Shown: positions 11,522-24,542, numbered from the stretch's first letter. The stretch: DNA of 64,000 nt from Agapanthus africanus (GCA_030015575.1 JASDDO010000018.1:229447138-229511137); one strand, 5' to 3'. A program made the numbers and translations. The notes: generated by a model not told the origin, from the sequence alone.

Positions 11522-14500
11522 ATACTGAGCAGGGGAACGTTTGTCCCGTTCTTTCTTATAAGTGTTATAAAACTGAGCAGGGAATAGGAGAATATCTGGA
11601 TTATTATGCCACCCAAACAAAGAATAAGCATGTTGATGCATCTTCTTCAGGTGTGTTAGTTATCGAGAACTGTTTCTCAGTTCACTCTACGTCCTGGGTA
11701 TTAGATACCGGATCGGGATCCCACATTTGTAATATGTTACATGGGCTACGTAAAGGTAGGGAACTGGGAGAGGGTGATCATTCCATAAGAGTTGGGAATG
11801 GTGCAAATGTTGCAGCCAAAGCAGTTGGCGAATTTCACCTTGTATTACCAAATGGTAATACATTGGTTCTGAACGAGTGCTATTACATTCCGACCCTGAT
11901 ATGCAATATTATATCAGTTTCTTTATTGAATAAAGAAGGATATAATTTTGTAGTACAGGATAATGTTATGAACATATTCCTAAATCAAAAGTTAATTGGA
12001 TCAGGATCGCTATATAATGGCATATACGTTCTCAACCAAACTACAGTACTTAATGTATAAAACACACACAAGAGGAAGAGTTCAGAAATGAACAAATCCT
12101 TCTTGTAGCATTGTAGACTAGGTCACATCAATGCGACACGACTAGTTAAGTTACATAAGGATGGATATTTGAATCCGTTCGAATTTTCGTCTTATGATAC
12201 TTGACAGTCATGTCTCAAAGGCAAGATGGCCAAAACTCCGTTTAGTAGACACGGAGAAAGAGTTACAGAACTCTTGGGGCTGATACATAGTGATGTATGT
12301 GGTCCCATGTCTACACATGCCAGGAACGGTTCTTCCTACTTCATTACATTCACTGATGATCTTCAAGATACGGACATGTGTTCCTGATGAAACACAAGTC
12401 GGAAACCTTTGAGAAATTCAGAGAATATAAGCACGAAGTAGAGAACCAAACGGGCAAAAGTATTAAGATCCTTCGATCTGATCGAGGAGGAGAATACTTG
12501 AGCAATGAGTTTCTGGACTATCTAAAAGAGAATGGGATTCTCTCTCAGCTTACTCCTCCTTATACACCACAGCACAACGGTGTATCGGAACGAAGGAATC
12601 GCACCCTATTAGATATGGTGCGCTCTATGATGAGCAATGCTCAGTTGCTTATTTCCTTCTGGGGGTATGCGCTTAAGACAGCCATACACCTATTGAATAT
12701 GGTTCCTACCAAATCAGTGCCTACCACTCCATATGAGATATGGAAAGGGAAGAGACCATCTTCTAAGTATGTTAAGATATGGGATTGTCCGGCCTATGTC
12801 AAAAGGCACAATCCGGACAAACTCGAGGCAAGGTCTGTCCTATGTAAGTTTGTAGGATATCGCAAAAACTCACAAGGGTATATCTTCTACCACACGGAGG
12901 AACAAAAGGTATTTGTTTCTCGACATGCCACCTTTTTAGAAAAGGAATTTCTTGCAAAGGAAATTTGTGGCGAAGAGGTAGAACTGGAAGAAGTTCCAGC
13001 AATAAAAACTACGACAGAAGATTTAGTGGAACCAGAGGATTCGGTAGTCCCCGACGAACCCCAGCCTCCCTGGCGATCTAGTGGGGTTTCTCATCCACCT
13101 GAGAGATACTACGGTTTTCTCGTTGATGGTAGGAGCGAGGATTGCAGCATGGAAGATGATGACCCGACTAGCTTCAAGCAGGCCATCACGAGTAGGGACT
13201 CTGTGAAGTGGCTGGATGCAATGCAATCTGAGATGGAATCCATGTACACCAACAAAGTATGGACTTTGGAAGTTGCTCCTGAAGGGGTAAAACCCATTGG
13301 GAGCAAATGGATCTTTAAAAAGAAACTTGGTGTAGATGGAAAAGTGGAGACTTTCAAAGCTAGACTTGTTGCAAAGGGTTTTCGTCAAGGACCAGGTGTG
13401 GATTATGACGAAACCTTTTCTCCAGTGGCTATGCTTAAGTCCATCCGGATCCTACTTGCCATTGCCGCATACCATGACTACGAAATCTGGTAGATGGATG
13501 TTAAGACCGCCTTTCTAAATGATGATTTAGAAAAGTGCATGTACATGACTCAGCCAGAGGGCTTCATAGACAGTGGGAGCAGCGGAAAGGTGTGCAAGCT
13601 GCTTAAATCCATCTACGAATTAAAGCAGGCATCACGTAATTGGAACATCTGCTTTTATGTTGTAGTCAAAGAGTTTGACTTCATCAAAAACGTAGATGAA
13701 CCTTGTATATATAAGAAGGTTGCAGAGAGTAAGGTTGTTTTCCTCGTATTGTACGTGGATGGCATACTCTTGATAGGAAATGATGTTCCTATGCTGCACT
13801 CGGTCAAGCTCTTCTTATCAAAAAGATTCTCAATGAAAGATCTAGGTGATGCCTCCTGCATACTGGGAATTAAGATCTATAGAGATAGATCTAAACGGAT
13901 ACTAGGATTGTCCCAATCTAGGTGCATTGACACCATACTAAAGAAGTTTAGTATGGAAGAATCCAAGCGTGGGAACCAACCCACGATCTCTGGACTCACT
14001 CTCTCCAAAGAGATATCTCCCAAGACTGATTTGGAGAGAGCTCGCATGCAAGGGATACCCTATACTTCGGCAGTAGGCTCTATCATGTACGCGATGCTAT
14101 GTACCAGACCCGATGTAGCATACTCACTAAGTGTAGTGAGTAGGTATCAAGAAGATCCTGGAGAGAGTCACTGGATAGCTGTGAAGAACATTCTCAAGTA
14201 CTTGAGAAGAACTAAGGAGATGTTCTTGGTGTAGGGTAACGGAGAACTCCAGGTGGAGTCCTTTACCGATTCGAGCTTCCAGAGTGATAAGGACGACTCT
14301 AAGTCGCACTCGAGATTTGTCTTTACCCTCAATGGAGGGGCGGTGTGTTGGAAGAGTTCCAAACAGGAAACCGTTGCAGACTCGACGATGGAGGCTGAAT
14401 ACATCGCTGCCAACGATGCTGCAAAAGAGGCTGTCTAGATGAAGAAGTTCATCACTGAAATTGGAGTGGTTCCGTCCATTGAGCATCCAATACCTTTGTA

Positions 14501-14738
14501 TTGTGGTAACAATGGAGCAGTGGCTTTGGCCAAGGAACCCAGGTCCCATCAGAAGTCCAGACATATTCTAAGGCGGTATCACCTGATCCGGGAGATAGTT
14601 GATCGCCGGGAGATCGAGGTCAGGAGAGTTGATACGAAGGACAACACTGCGGATCCACTCACGAAGGCCATTCTTCAGACACAGTTTGAGAGACTCTTCG
14701 GGATGTTGGGTATGAGATACTACAACAGCTGGCCTTAA
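11522..14738 (+). pseudogene. pol: C1 pol remainder: broken protease-integrase-RT-RNase H
   Basis: Continues from 1410. Protease DTGSGSHIC is intact near 11703. Inactivating changes against B and E: TAA about 12058 (Gln in E), TAG 12105-12107 (Trp in E), TGA near 12202, a 1-bp deletion near 12365, TAG 13491-13493, TAG near 14232 (Tyr in E), TAG near 14436 (Trp in E). The integrase DDE residues and much of RT remain readable (12378-13493 and 13494-14234). RT has YVDG instead of YVDD (13752-13763), and RNase H has CGNNGA where B and E have DNNGA (14505-14507). The final frame 14439-14738 ends at TAA. Non-functional. Confidence 0.9.
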
Positions 14739-14741
14739 TGC

Positions 14742-14752
14742 AAGTGGGAGAT
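14742..14752 (+). other. C1 polypurine tract
   Basis: AAGTGGGAGAT directly before TGTTAG of the 3' LTR, as in B, D and E. Confidence 0.85.
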
Positions 14753-16964
14753 TGTTAGTTATATATATGCCCTAGAGATCATTGTTGTACATATGATGTA
14801 TATTATAGTGGATGCTTGGATATATATAGAGAGGACTTTCTTGCTCAACATGATAGTAAGCTATTTGGTTGCACTTTGTCTTAACATGTTGACCTGTATT
14901 AGTTTACTGTCTTGCTCTCACATGTTGATGAAGCCCTTAGGATATGTACTCGACTACTGGGACTATGATGAGATCATACTAGTGGGGCCAGGGTAGTCAA
15001 CGAGTGCATACTATAACTGTTCCTAGTCGAGGGTGTATCGAGACAGGGCATCGATACACCAGAGTAGACTAGCGTATACACATCTTGACCCATATGATGG
15101 GCGATGGATGATCCCATCCATTAGTGTTTAACATCAGAGATTGTGTACGGGTGCTCAGTGGAGACTGGGTACACTAAACGGACTCGTCGAGAACATCTAG
15201 ATGGATTTATACCAATCGTCAGATAGCAGTTCTCTGGTGACACTGGTACTGGTTAGTCTGTAGACCCGAGATCGTCATAGAGTCTTGTGTGATTCCCACT
15301 ATGCTTTGATTTCCACCTTACCACGTCCAAGAGGGCGTGCAAAATGGTGGCTTTTGGGTATAGTCCCGAATCACATGGAGGCAATGAGCGATAGGAGGGG
15401 TTTCGTCTCTCCCGGTATAGGAAGTTGATGTTGTGCTGTGTTCGATTGGCTATAACTGGAAGTCTCTGGACAGGGCTGATATAAAGTGCCACTGGTAAGT
15501 GTTATCAGTAGTTTCTCGACTTTTTATGAGCCTCACATCAACACGACTTATCGGTTACCGGGGTTTGACATTTACCACCCCTAAACTAGATATGCAACAT
15601 CTCAGACGAAGAGATCGGACTGTACGGTAGTGTTACTGATTGGATTCACAGGAGAATGTACAGGCTTGCTTGTTGATCTTCTGATCGCTCAATACCTGGG
15701 TGGCTGTTACGTTTAGCTAACCGCTTGCAGCTTGTGGGTGTTTGATATGATCATCACCTACTGCCGGCGTATTGACGATTCTTTAGAGTCCTACCCAGAG
15801 GTTTCCTGGCTCAGGCAAAACGGAGTAGGAGCACATATGTGATATGTGCGGGACCGAGAATATTATGATATGAGATATCGTATTCCATTCTCGCAATATT
15901 TGATAGCGGCCGGGTATATGTGATATAGCCGGGTCATCGGATCAAGTGTTGATTCGATGAATCGATGTTATATTAGTCGGTAATATGCGATATAGCCGGA
16001 TTGTCGGATGAAGTGTTGATTCGATAATTTAATGTATAATTATATATGTTATATATTACATTAAATTAACTAATATAAGCTCGCTTTATTGATTCATTTT
16101 CTCTCCGGATAATACATTGATATATATGCGATATATGTTAATTGCATTATTTTCTTTTGTTACAAAAATATATTATATATGTGATATATAATATTGTAAC
16201 AAGTTATGATTACAAATGCAACATGATTTGTGGAGATTAAACAAGTTAGGGTTTGATTTGGGTTAGCTTTTTCATGAAGCTTCTAGAAGCTTTATTTTGT
16301 TTTATGCTTAGATATTTTGTATTGATATTTTGTATAGATATTTCTTAACCCAACCCAAACCCTTTATCCTAGTTAATTCTCTACAAGAGTTAAGCCTTCA
16401 TTCTTAACCCATGGTTGGATTTGTAACCACAACAATAATTCATTATTCATCACAAAAAGATTATCTTCTTCTTCTTCTTCATTCTCTTAAAAGAAAACCT
16501 TGACTAGCTTATTATTTGTGATGATAAATGGTGAGAAATTGAAAATAAAAGAAAGCTAAATTCTTACTTCATCATCCTCATCTATTCTAGACACATAGAT
16601 TAGGGTGTTCGCTTCTCTAATAAGTTGTTTAGTGAAGTGTAAGCTTGGGTTAAAGATTCTTCAAGGTAGATCATCTTCGAAAAGGAAGACTTCATGCAAG
16701 CATGGATCATTCGGCTTGTGGAGCCTCTCTGAAGTCCGGAAGTTCATGGATCACGGCGAAGGGACTACTACTCGGAGCTTATGAAGCCAAAGAACGGACT
16801 ACAAAGGTTGTAATCCCTTTCTCTTAGATGTAAAGTTGTTTACATGCTATGTTATTCCTAATACTCTAGTTAAGATCTTGGTTAGGGTTTGTTTAGCACC
16901 CCAAAATTTTAAAGTAGCATGTTTGATGCTTGAGAAAACCTTCACAAGGTGCTATGCTAACCCA
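14753..16964 (+). repeat. C1 3' LTR (2.2 kb)
   Basis: Starts TGTTAGTTATATATATGCCC. The end is placed at ACCCA (16964), where similarity to other copia LTRs stops and gypsy H sequence starts; one or two bases of uncertainty. The 5' LTR is outside the window. It contains two covarying hairpins (15934-15960, 16001-16027) and, near the end, a short conserved reading frame with SWITAKGLLLGAYEAKERTTK-like coding (about 16701-16827). Confidence 0.88.
15934..16027 (+). other. Tandem LTR hairpins in C1
   Basis: TCATCGGATC/GATTCGATGA (15934-15960) and TTGTCGGATG/GATTCGATAA (16001-16027), both following a GATATAGCCGG motif. Arms differ from D and B, yet pair when G-T pairs are allowed. Confidence 0.6.
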
Positions 16965-17532
16965 ATAGGAGCGCAGTCCATGCAGCCACGAAGAGACGAG
17001 TCCGAAGCAGTCGGCATTAGAGAAGAGTGGAGTAAGAGGTTCGTGCGAGATCTTGATGAGATGACGTTCCACTCCGCCGACATCAGAGATGTGATACGCA
17101 TGCAGAGGTGTTGTATATGGATATATCTTCCAGAAGGAGTTGTGATGAGTATGCAGCCATTCTGGAACAAGAAATAGATATAGTAAAAGGATGATAACTT
17201 CCGGGCAGTTCGGCAGAAACGAGACTTGGGAGAGACTTCGACAGAACCTTTCTGGAAATACTAAACGAGAAGACCTGGACCCAGGAGCGGTCATATGACG
17301 CACACCCAGTAGGCCAGAGTTCGGCATCGTCGACAAGACATGTCATGAGTAACCATGATAGTTGGCCAGAGGTCTTTAGAGGATGTGTCAGAGCGGACTG
17401 CTTCCATTATCGTTTCTATATTGGACCGTTGAGCCGAGGAGCTATATACTTAGCTATCTGCAGCGAGAGACAAGTGCCTAAGGGCACTAGGTGACAGGCC
17501 ATGATCAGAAAGCAAGTAGATATCTTGCACTA
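16965..17532 (+). mobile_element. Gypsy-type element H, internal fragment left of G
   Basis: Aligns with the internal domain of G in reverse orientation (about 43940-44330 on the minus strand). Its end, GCAAGTAGATATCTTGC, resumes in homology at 56607 after G. A frame here reads WSKRFVRDLDEMTFHSADIR, matching WSKGFARDFDEMTLHSADIR in G. Between the two copies most differences are non-synonymous, which does not support recent protein selection. I do not recognise the protein; a decayed gag is possible. Both edges are insertion sites: C1 on the left, G on the right. Confidence 0.7.
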
Positions 17533-19814
17533 TGTCACAACACGAAATAGCCCGTGACTGGCACTTGAATCATATGAAGTCTATATGACCCTATCTAATC
17601 CAAGTAAGCCAAAAAGCCCAGAAATCTAAAACCATTTTTAAGAAATAAATAAAGGAAATAGTTTTAAGAAGTGAAGAAAACAGGTTTTTAAAACAAGGGT
17701 TTTAAAATAGGTAAGCCGAATATGCATTTTAAATCCTCCATATCTTTTCTAAAAATTTCGTCAGAGTTTCCTTTGTAAATACTGGCCCCGAACAAGGTAC
17801 AACAAGAATAATATATACACAATGATAAAAGGCATCCCCAAGCGAGAGCTAGCTCTTTGTCAATCGACGGTCACAATCACGCAAGCAATATAATATACAA
17901 CGCCAAAGGGAGAGGATCCAAAACTCAAAGGAAAACTCAAAATCAGCATGAAAACCATAATACTACAACGCGCGACTCTAAGGTCGAAATAATACATAAC
18001 TGGTTTTCTAAGTCTGAAACAATATACAAGTTTTGGTTGATGGAATTACTAGATACAACTGAATAATACATGTACAATGGTGGTTCTGATGCAAAAGAAC
18101 CCACCTACCAAAGCAAATCACCCGCAAAGAAAGCAGTGTGCCAGAAATACCGCCATAGAACCTGTACGGCAAAACCTGCAAGAACTGTGGTACAACGAGG
18201 GTGAGTTGCCAACTCGTGAGTAGAAAACATCACAGAGCAGAAATTGTATGTATGACATAATCCTAGGTCAATACGATTAGATATATATATAAATCTCAAA
18301 TGAATAAGTCTGAAGCATGATAAGGTGGCAATATAATATCTATACCTGAGTGTAGTGCCAAGTGCTCGTGCCAGTGCCTCAGGTAGCAATATATCATAAA
18401 TATGAGGTATGATCAATGTAATCAATGTCAACTATATCAGGAAATCTATGAGTATGTGAATATCATCCAACTATGTAGTCAATGTCATCAATGTCAATAT
18501 ATGTATATGGAAATCGTCCAGGTGTCACCCAATGACAATAAGCATCATGCATGTAAATATCATAAACATATGCATGGAAGTATGAGGATGTAAATCAACA
18601 TGTGTCACTCATGAGATATCAAAATCATGGAACCTGAGTGACAAGCATCGACACTCGAAAACATCATGAAACCTGTGCCTAGCATCGGTACGAAAATCCT
18701 CATATATCGGGCCCCGGCAGTCCGGATCGGCCCATATCATCTCTCAACTCCGGTCGGTATCCTCCGGATATCCGCCGAGCTCAAATACAATCACCGGTAG
18801 GTAGTAGTCCCTCTGCCAGGCTCACCGTCTGTATACACAGCTTCACTTTCTTGCCCCGGGGTACCATACTGGGCCCACCATGTACCCGCAATCGGCCTCA
18901 CCGCCTCCTTGAATCGAGTTTCACATGTCGCTCTCAGCACCGAGAAAACACATGGTGGATGCACTAAAATATCATATCAATGGTAACCGGGTTTTTAAAA
19001 CAATTACAAACTCTCTTTTGAAATATCCACAGTTCCCAAATCCAGAAATATCATGGAAACAACATATCTCAATACGTATAATCAAAAGCATGATGTATGT
19101 GACATGTAAAAGAAATGTAAGCATATCAGTATATCATGCAATATGGAATAGTAATATGAACATATTGAGGGTAAACCGCTCTTTTAAAATGAATCAGTTT
19201 TAAAGAGTATCTTGCGGTTCTCAAATCTCTAATCAAGCCAGAATCATCTATGTATATGCAAATACTTATGTATGTAAGTATGGGTGTACAAGGGGTATGT
19301 ACACAAGTATGCCATGGAAGAGATCATATCCTGAATGCAACAGTACTACAGTGTAGTGACATGGCAATTATCGATGATGAAGTGTGTGAGACGGCAAGCC
19401 AGTGTACGTGGAATATATGCATCATCGATAATGGTGCTGGTGTCCTAACAGCATGAGTTTAATATAACAATAACCATTTTTATCATGCAATGCGATGCAA
19501 ACAGTAAGCATATGCAGCAAATGAATAATAAACAAAACAGTGTAGAAGCTACATCAATGCATCCATATCATACTTTTTTGCCATTTGAAAGAAGACGAAT
19601 CGGGGTTTTTAGGAAAATAAGGGCTACAGTGTTTTTAAGAAAAGATGTGTCTTTTGAAAATATCCATAGAATCCCTTTGCCTTTCTTTAAAATACTCCCG
19701 ATCGTTAGTTTTTGAAATAGGTATAACATCAACCTAGCCTAACATCTACTAGCAAAACTACAGCTCTAACTAACAAGTCAATCAGGAGGGGTATGGAAAC
19801 CACCTAAATATGAG

Positions 19815-19857
<43 letters not shown>

Positions 19858-20095
19858 AAATATAATAGTCGGTGATCTTGCCTCAATAGTATCACGCACG
19901 ATACAGTATATCATATGACGTCCTCGAGTCATTAGTGCGGATCTATCATCAAGATAAAGCTCGTACGGTAAATCATCGCACGGCATCCCAATAGCTGGGT
20001 ACGGGTCAATATCACATTCATCTCATCAATTATCTGGTATCCTTATCATCATATCTCATAATCTGGGGTACTTATCTAAGTCTAGTACAAAATGG
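17533..20095 (-). repeat. G 3' LTR, distal part (left of E)
   Basis: Reverse complement of an LTR ending GTGACA; homologous to 52286-54705 and continuing at 40681 after E. It holds a long inverted repeat (19367-19432) and an (AT)n run (19818-19845). Compared with the other G LTR it keeps about 130 bp near 19440-19570 that the other has lost. Confidence 0.88.
19367..19432. repeat. LTR inverted repeat, G 3' LTR copy
   Basis: ATTATCGATGATG pairs perfectly with CATCATCGATAAT about 40 bases away. K has ATTACCGATGATG/CATCATCGGTAAT: both arms differ by one matched change. Confidence 0.75.
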
Positions 20096-20154
20096 TGTAA
20101 AACAAAAAGTCAAACTTCACTGTACTGCCGCGGATCCGCGGCCCAAGCAAGAAT
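20096..20154 (-). mobile_element. Inverted fragment of E's own leader at the left edge of E
   Basis: About 60 bp that reads, in reverse complement, as E leader 32908-32968, with a few mismatches. It abuts the first TG of the E 5' LTR. The intact gypsy LTR (54702) has no such sequence, so it arrived with E. The flanks AATGG (20091-20095) and AATGA (40681-40685) fit a target duplication enclosing this fragment together with E. Confidence 0.8.
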
Positions 20155-22286
20155 TGTTAGTTATGTATATGCCCTAGAGGCCATTGTTGTACATATGATG
20201 TATATTATGTTGGATGCTTGGATATATACAGAGAGGACTTTCTTGCTCATCATGATAGTATGATATTTGGTTTAACTTTATCTTAACATGTTGACTTGTA
20301 CTGGTTTACTGTCTTTCTCTCACATGATGATAAAGCCCTTAGGATCTGTACTCGACTACTGGGACTATAATGAGATCATACTATTGGGGCCACGGTAGTC
20401 GATGAGTAAATCCTATAACTGTTCCTAGTCGAGGGTGTATCGAGACAGGGTATCGATACACCAAAGTAGACTAGCGTATACGCATCTTGACCCATATGAT
20501 GGGCGATGGATGATCCCATATCCATCGGTGTTTGACATCAGAGATGGTGTACGGGTGCTCAGTGGAGACTGGGTAAACTGGACGGACTCGCCGAGAACTC
20601 CCAGATGGTGATATACCATACGTCGGATGGCTGTTCTCCGGTGACACTGTGCTTTGATTTCCACCTTACCACGTCCAAGTGGGCGTGGAAAACGGTGGCT
20701 TTTTGGTGCAGTCCCGAATCACATGGAGGCAATGAGCGATAGGAGGGGATTCGTCTCTCCTGGTATAGGGAGTTGATGTTGTGTTGTGTTCGATTGGCTA
20801 TAACTGGAAGTCCCTGACCAGGGCTGATATAGAGATTTACTGGTAAGTGTTACCAGTAGTTTCTCGACCTGTTATGAGCCTCACATCGACACGACTTATC
20901 GGTTACTAGGGTCTGACGTATACCACCCCTAGACTAGATATGCGACATATCAGACGAACAGACCAGACTTTACGGGAGTGTTACTGATTGGATTCACAGG
21001 AGAACGTACAGGCTAGTTTGTTGATCTTCTGATCGCTAAATACCTGGGTGGCTGTTACGTTTAGCTGACCGCTTGCAGCTTGTGGGTGTTTGATATGATC
21101 ATCACCTGCTACCGGCGTATTGACGATTCTTTAGAGTCCTACACAGAGGTTTCTTGGCTCAGGCAAAACGGAGTAGAGGCACATATGTGATATGTGCAGG
21201 ACCGAGGATAATGCGATATGAGATACCGTATTATATTCTCGCGATATTTAAATATGAACCGGATCATCAGATCAAGTGTTGATTCGATGAATCGGTACAT
21301 GATATATTAGTCGGTTATATTCGATATAGCCGGATTGTCGGATCAAGAGTTGATTCGATGATTTAATGTATAATGATATATATGATATATTGTATTACAT
21401 TATCTAATATTGGCTCGCTTTATTATTTCATTTTCTCACCGGATAATACATTGATATATGTTAATTGTATTATTTTCTTTTGTTACAAATATATAATATA
21501 TATGTGATATATATTATAGTAACATGATATGATTAATAATGAAACATGTTTAGTGATGATTAAATGAGATTAGGGTTTGATTAGGGCTAGCTTCTTCTTG
21601 CACCATCTAGAAGTTTTCCTTTTGTCTTGGTTAAGATATTATGGTTGATATTTATCCATGACTCATTCTTTAACCTAACCAAACCCTAGCTCTAGTTTAT
21701 TCTCTACAAGGGTTATCCTTGTCATACTAAACTATGGTTACATTATTAATTCATATATACTTTTCATTATTCATCACAAAAGGATTAACTCTTTTTCCAT
21801 CATCTTCTTCTCTCATGAGCTTTGAGAAAGCTAACTAGTTATTCCTTTGGTGATGATTTCTTGTGAGAAATTGATATAAAAAGATAGCATAAATACTACT
21901 CCATCATCCTCATCTAATCTAGCCCATTAGATTAGGGTGTTCACCTCATTAGAGTGAGATAGCTTGAGTTATAGCAACTTCGACGTAGATCATCGGAGAA
22001 ACGGAATACTACAAGCTAGCATGGATCGTTCGAGTCGTGGAGCCTCTCTTGAGTCTGGGAGATCGTGGATCGCGGCGAAGGGACTTCTACTCGGAGCTTA
22101 TGAAGCGAAGGAGCGGACTACAAAGGTTGTAATCCCTCACACTTAGTAGTAAAGATGTTTACTTGCATGTTAAACCCTAATAATCTAGCAAAGATCCCGG
22201 GTTTGGGTTGTTCGGCACGTCTAAAATTTTATTCGGGCATGTTTGATGCCTTATGAACCCTCACAAGAGTGGCTAGGAACCCTACA
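20155..22286 (+). repeat. E 5' LTR
   Basis: Starts TGTTAGTTATGTATATGCCC, ends AACCCTACA. A deletion of about 65 bp near 20645, relative to the 3' LTR (38967-39033), joins at a CACT microhomology. Hairpins at 21264-21290 and 21335-21361. A small frame at 21964-22146 ends in WIAAKGLLLGAYEAKERTTK, partly conserved in C1, D and J. Confidence 0.92.
21264..21361 (+). other. Tandem LTR hairpins in E 5' LTR
   Basis: TCATCAGATC/GATTCGATGA and TTGTCGGATC/GATTCGATGA. The second pairs fully with three G-T pairs. The first has one A/C mismatch here, absent in the 3' LTR, where the arm is TCATCGGATC. Confidence 0.6.
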
Positions 22287-22287
22287 G

Positions 22288-22299
22288 AGGTATCAGAGC
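22288..22299 (+). other. E primer-binding site (one mismatch)
   Basis: AGGTATCAGAGC after the LTR end and one spacer base, against TGGTATCAGAGC in B and D. The first base has changed T to A. Confidence 0.75.
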
Positions 22300-22310
22300 C
22301 TAGCTAGAGC

Positions 22311-24529
22311 TGTTAGTTATATGTATGCCCTAGAGGCCATTACTAATACATAGAATGTATATTGTAGTGGATGCTGGGACATATATAGGGAGGACTTTCT
22401 CGCTCGACATGATAGTATGCTATCTGGTTACTCTTTACCTTAACGTGTACACTGATTGTCTCTCTGTTACATGTTGGTAAAGCCTTTAGGATCTGTACTT
22501 GACTACCTGGACTATGATGCGGATCATACTAGTGGGGGCATGATAGTCCATAAGTACATCCTTCAAAGTCCCTAGTCATGGGTGTATCGAGACGGGGCAT
22601 CGATATACCAGAGTAGACTAGCATATACTTTCTCGACCCATACAGATGGGCGATGGATGATCCCATATCCATTGGTGTTTGACATCAGAGATGATATACG
22701 GGTGCTCAGTGGAGACTGGGTACACTGGACGGACTCGCCGAGAACTCCCAGATGGTATTATACCTCACGTCAGATGGCCGTTCTCTGGTGACACTGGTAC
22801 AGAGTAGTCTGTTGACCCGAGATCGTCATAGAGTCTTGTGTGGTTCCCACTGTGCTTTGATTTCCATCTTACCACGTCCAAGAAGGCGTGCAAAACGGTG
22901 GTTTTTGGGTACAGTCCCGAGTCACATGGAGGCAATGAGCGATAGGAGGGGATTCATCTCTCCCGGTATAGGGAGTTGATGTTGCGCTGTGTTCGATTGG
23001 CTATAACCGGAAATCCCTGGCCAGGGTTGCTGAGATTTACTGGTAAGTGTTACCAGTAGTTTCTCGAACTGTTATAGACCTCATATCGACACGACTTATC
23101 GAGCTATTGGGGTCTGACGTTTACCACCCCTAGGCGAGATATGCGACATATCAGACGATCAGACCGGACTGTACAGTAGTGTTACTGGTTGGATTCACTG
23201 GAGTATGAGCGGGCTTGCTCGTCGATCTTCAGATCGCTCAATACCCGGGTGGCCGTTACGTTTAGCAGACCGCTTGCGGCTTGTGGGTGTTTGATATGAT
23301 CATCACCTGCTGCCGGCGTATTGACGAGTCTTCAGAGTCCTACACAGAGGTTACCTGGCTCAAGCGAAACGAAATAGGAGCGCATATGAGATATGTGCGG
23401 GACCGAGAATAATGCATGTATGTGATACCGTATTCTATTCTCGCGATGAATGTGTCGAATGGTTATATGCGATATAACCTAGTTATCGAATCGAGGGTTG
23501 ATTCGATAAGCCGATACATTGGATACTAGTCGGTTATATGCGATATGACCGGATCGTTAAATCAAGTGTTGATTTAATGATTTAATGCATAATTATATAT
23601 TTGATATATTACTTTGCGTTAACTAGTATTGGTTCACTTTAAATGGATTTTCTCACTCGGATGTGCACATTGTATATGTGATATACTTTTTGTGCACTTG
23701 ATTGTATCATGTTTGATGATACATGTTTGCTAGGGTTTTTGTGTAAAGATCAAACTATGGTTACATGTTAATGGTTAGGGTTATGTTTTATTCACTTATT
23801 TATTTATTTATTCTTTTGGAAAAAGAAAATCAAATGAGAAAATGGTGGCTTGTTTTGTTTTGTTCATGAAGCTTCATGAAGACTTTGACCAAGTGACCAT
23901 TTTGTCTCATGCTTAACCCTAACCATCCCACTAACCATGATTTATTCTCTACACTTGACTATGGTTTGGTTATGATAAGTATTCTTTTAATTTTCTTTTT
24001 TGAATTAACTTATCATAACATTTTACCTTCTTCTTCTTCATTTCTTCAAGTGAAGAAAGCTTGCCTCCATCAATGGCAAGTGATGAAAAAGAGTGAGAAA
24101 TCCAAAACTAAAGTCTACCCACTTCCTATTTCTTCATCCTCTACCTCTTGCCAAGTAGTAGAGTGTGTTTTCTTCACAAGTTTCTTGACTTGGTGAAGTT
24201 GGAGCTTGATTTAGCGATGCCTCGACGTAGATCATCTTCGGCATGGACATCGACGACCTAGCTCGCCTATTCTCCGACGAAGCCGACGCTAGAGCCCGGG
24301 AATTCATTTGGACAGCAAGGGGACTTCGTTACGGAGCTATGGAGGTGGAGCACCGGATCTACAAAGGTTGTATTTCCGTATTCTCTTAGTTAAGTTGTTA
24401 ACTAGTTTCTTTTTCGCCTATATTTCTAGCCGACGATCCGTAGTTTAGGGTTTCTCGGCACCTAGATTTTTTGAAATTGGCATGTTCGATGCCTTGCGAG
24501 ACCTCATTAGGGTGCCTAGGAACCCTACA
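22311..24529 (+). repeat. D 5' LTR
   Basis: Starts TGTTAGTTATATGTATGCCC, ends AACCCTACA. Hairpins at 23483-23509 and 23554-23580. A 48-residue frame at 24243-24389 (starts MDIDDLARLFSDEADARARE) lies near the LTR end, at the position of the E and C1 small frames. Confidence 0.95.
23483..23580 (+). other. Tandem LTR hairpins in D 5' LTR
   Basis: TTATCGAATC/GATTCGATAA (23483-23509) and TCGTTAAATC/GATTTAATGA (23554-23580, one G-T pair). Copies with the same pairing occur in the 3' LTR. Confidence 0.7.
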
Positions 24530-24530
24530 G

Positions 24531-24542
24531 TGGTATCAGAGC
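24531..24542 (+). other. D primer-binding site
   Basis: TGGTATCAGAGC, one base after the LTR end; complementary to initiator Met-tRNA. Confidence 0.92.

Noticed and set aside
18105..18431. 108-codon minus ORF repeated at 52858-53184
   Set aside because: The two copies are the same part of the two G LTRs; similarity is explained by LTR identity, and no family is recognised.
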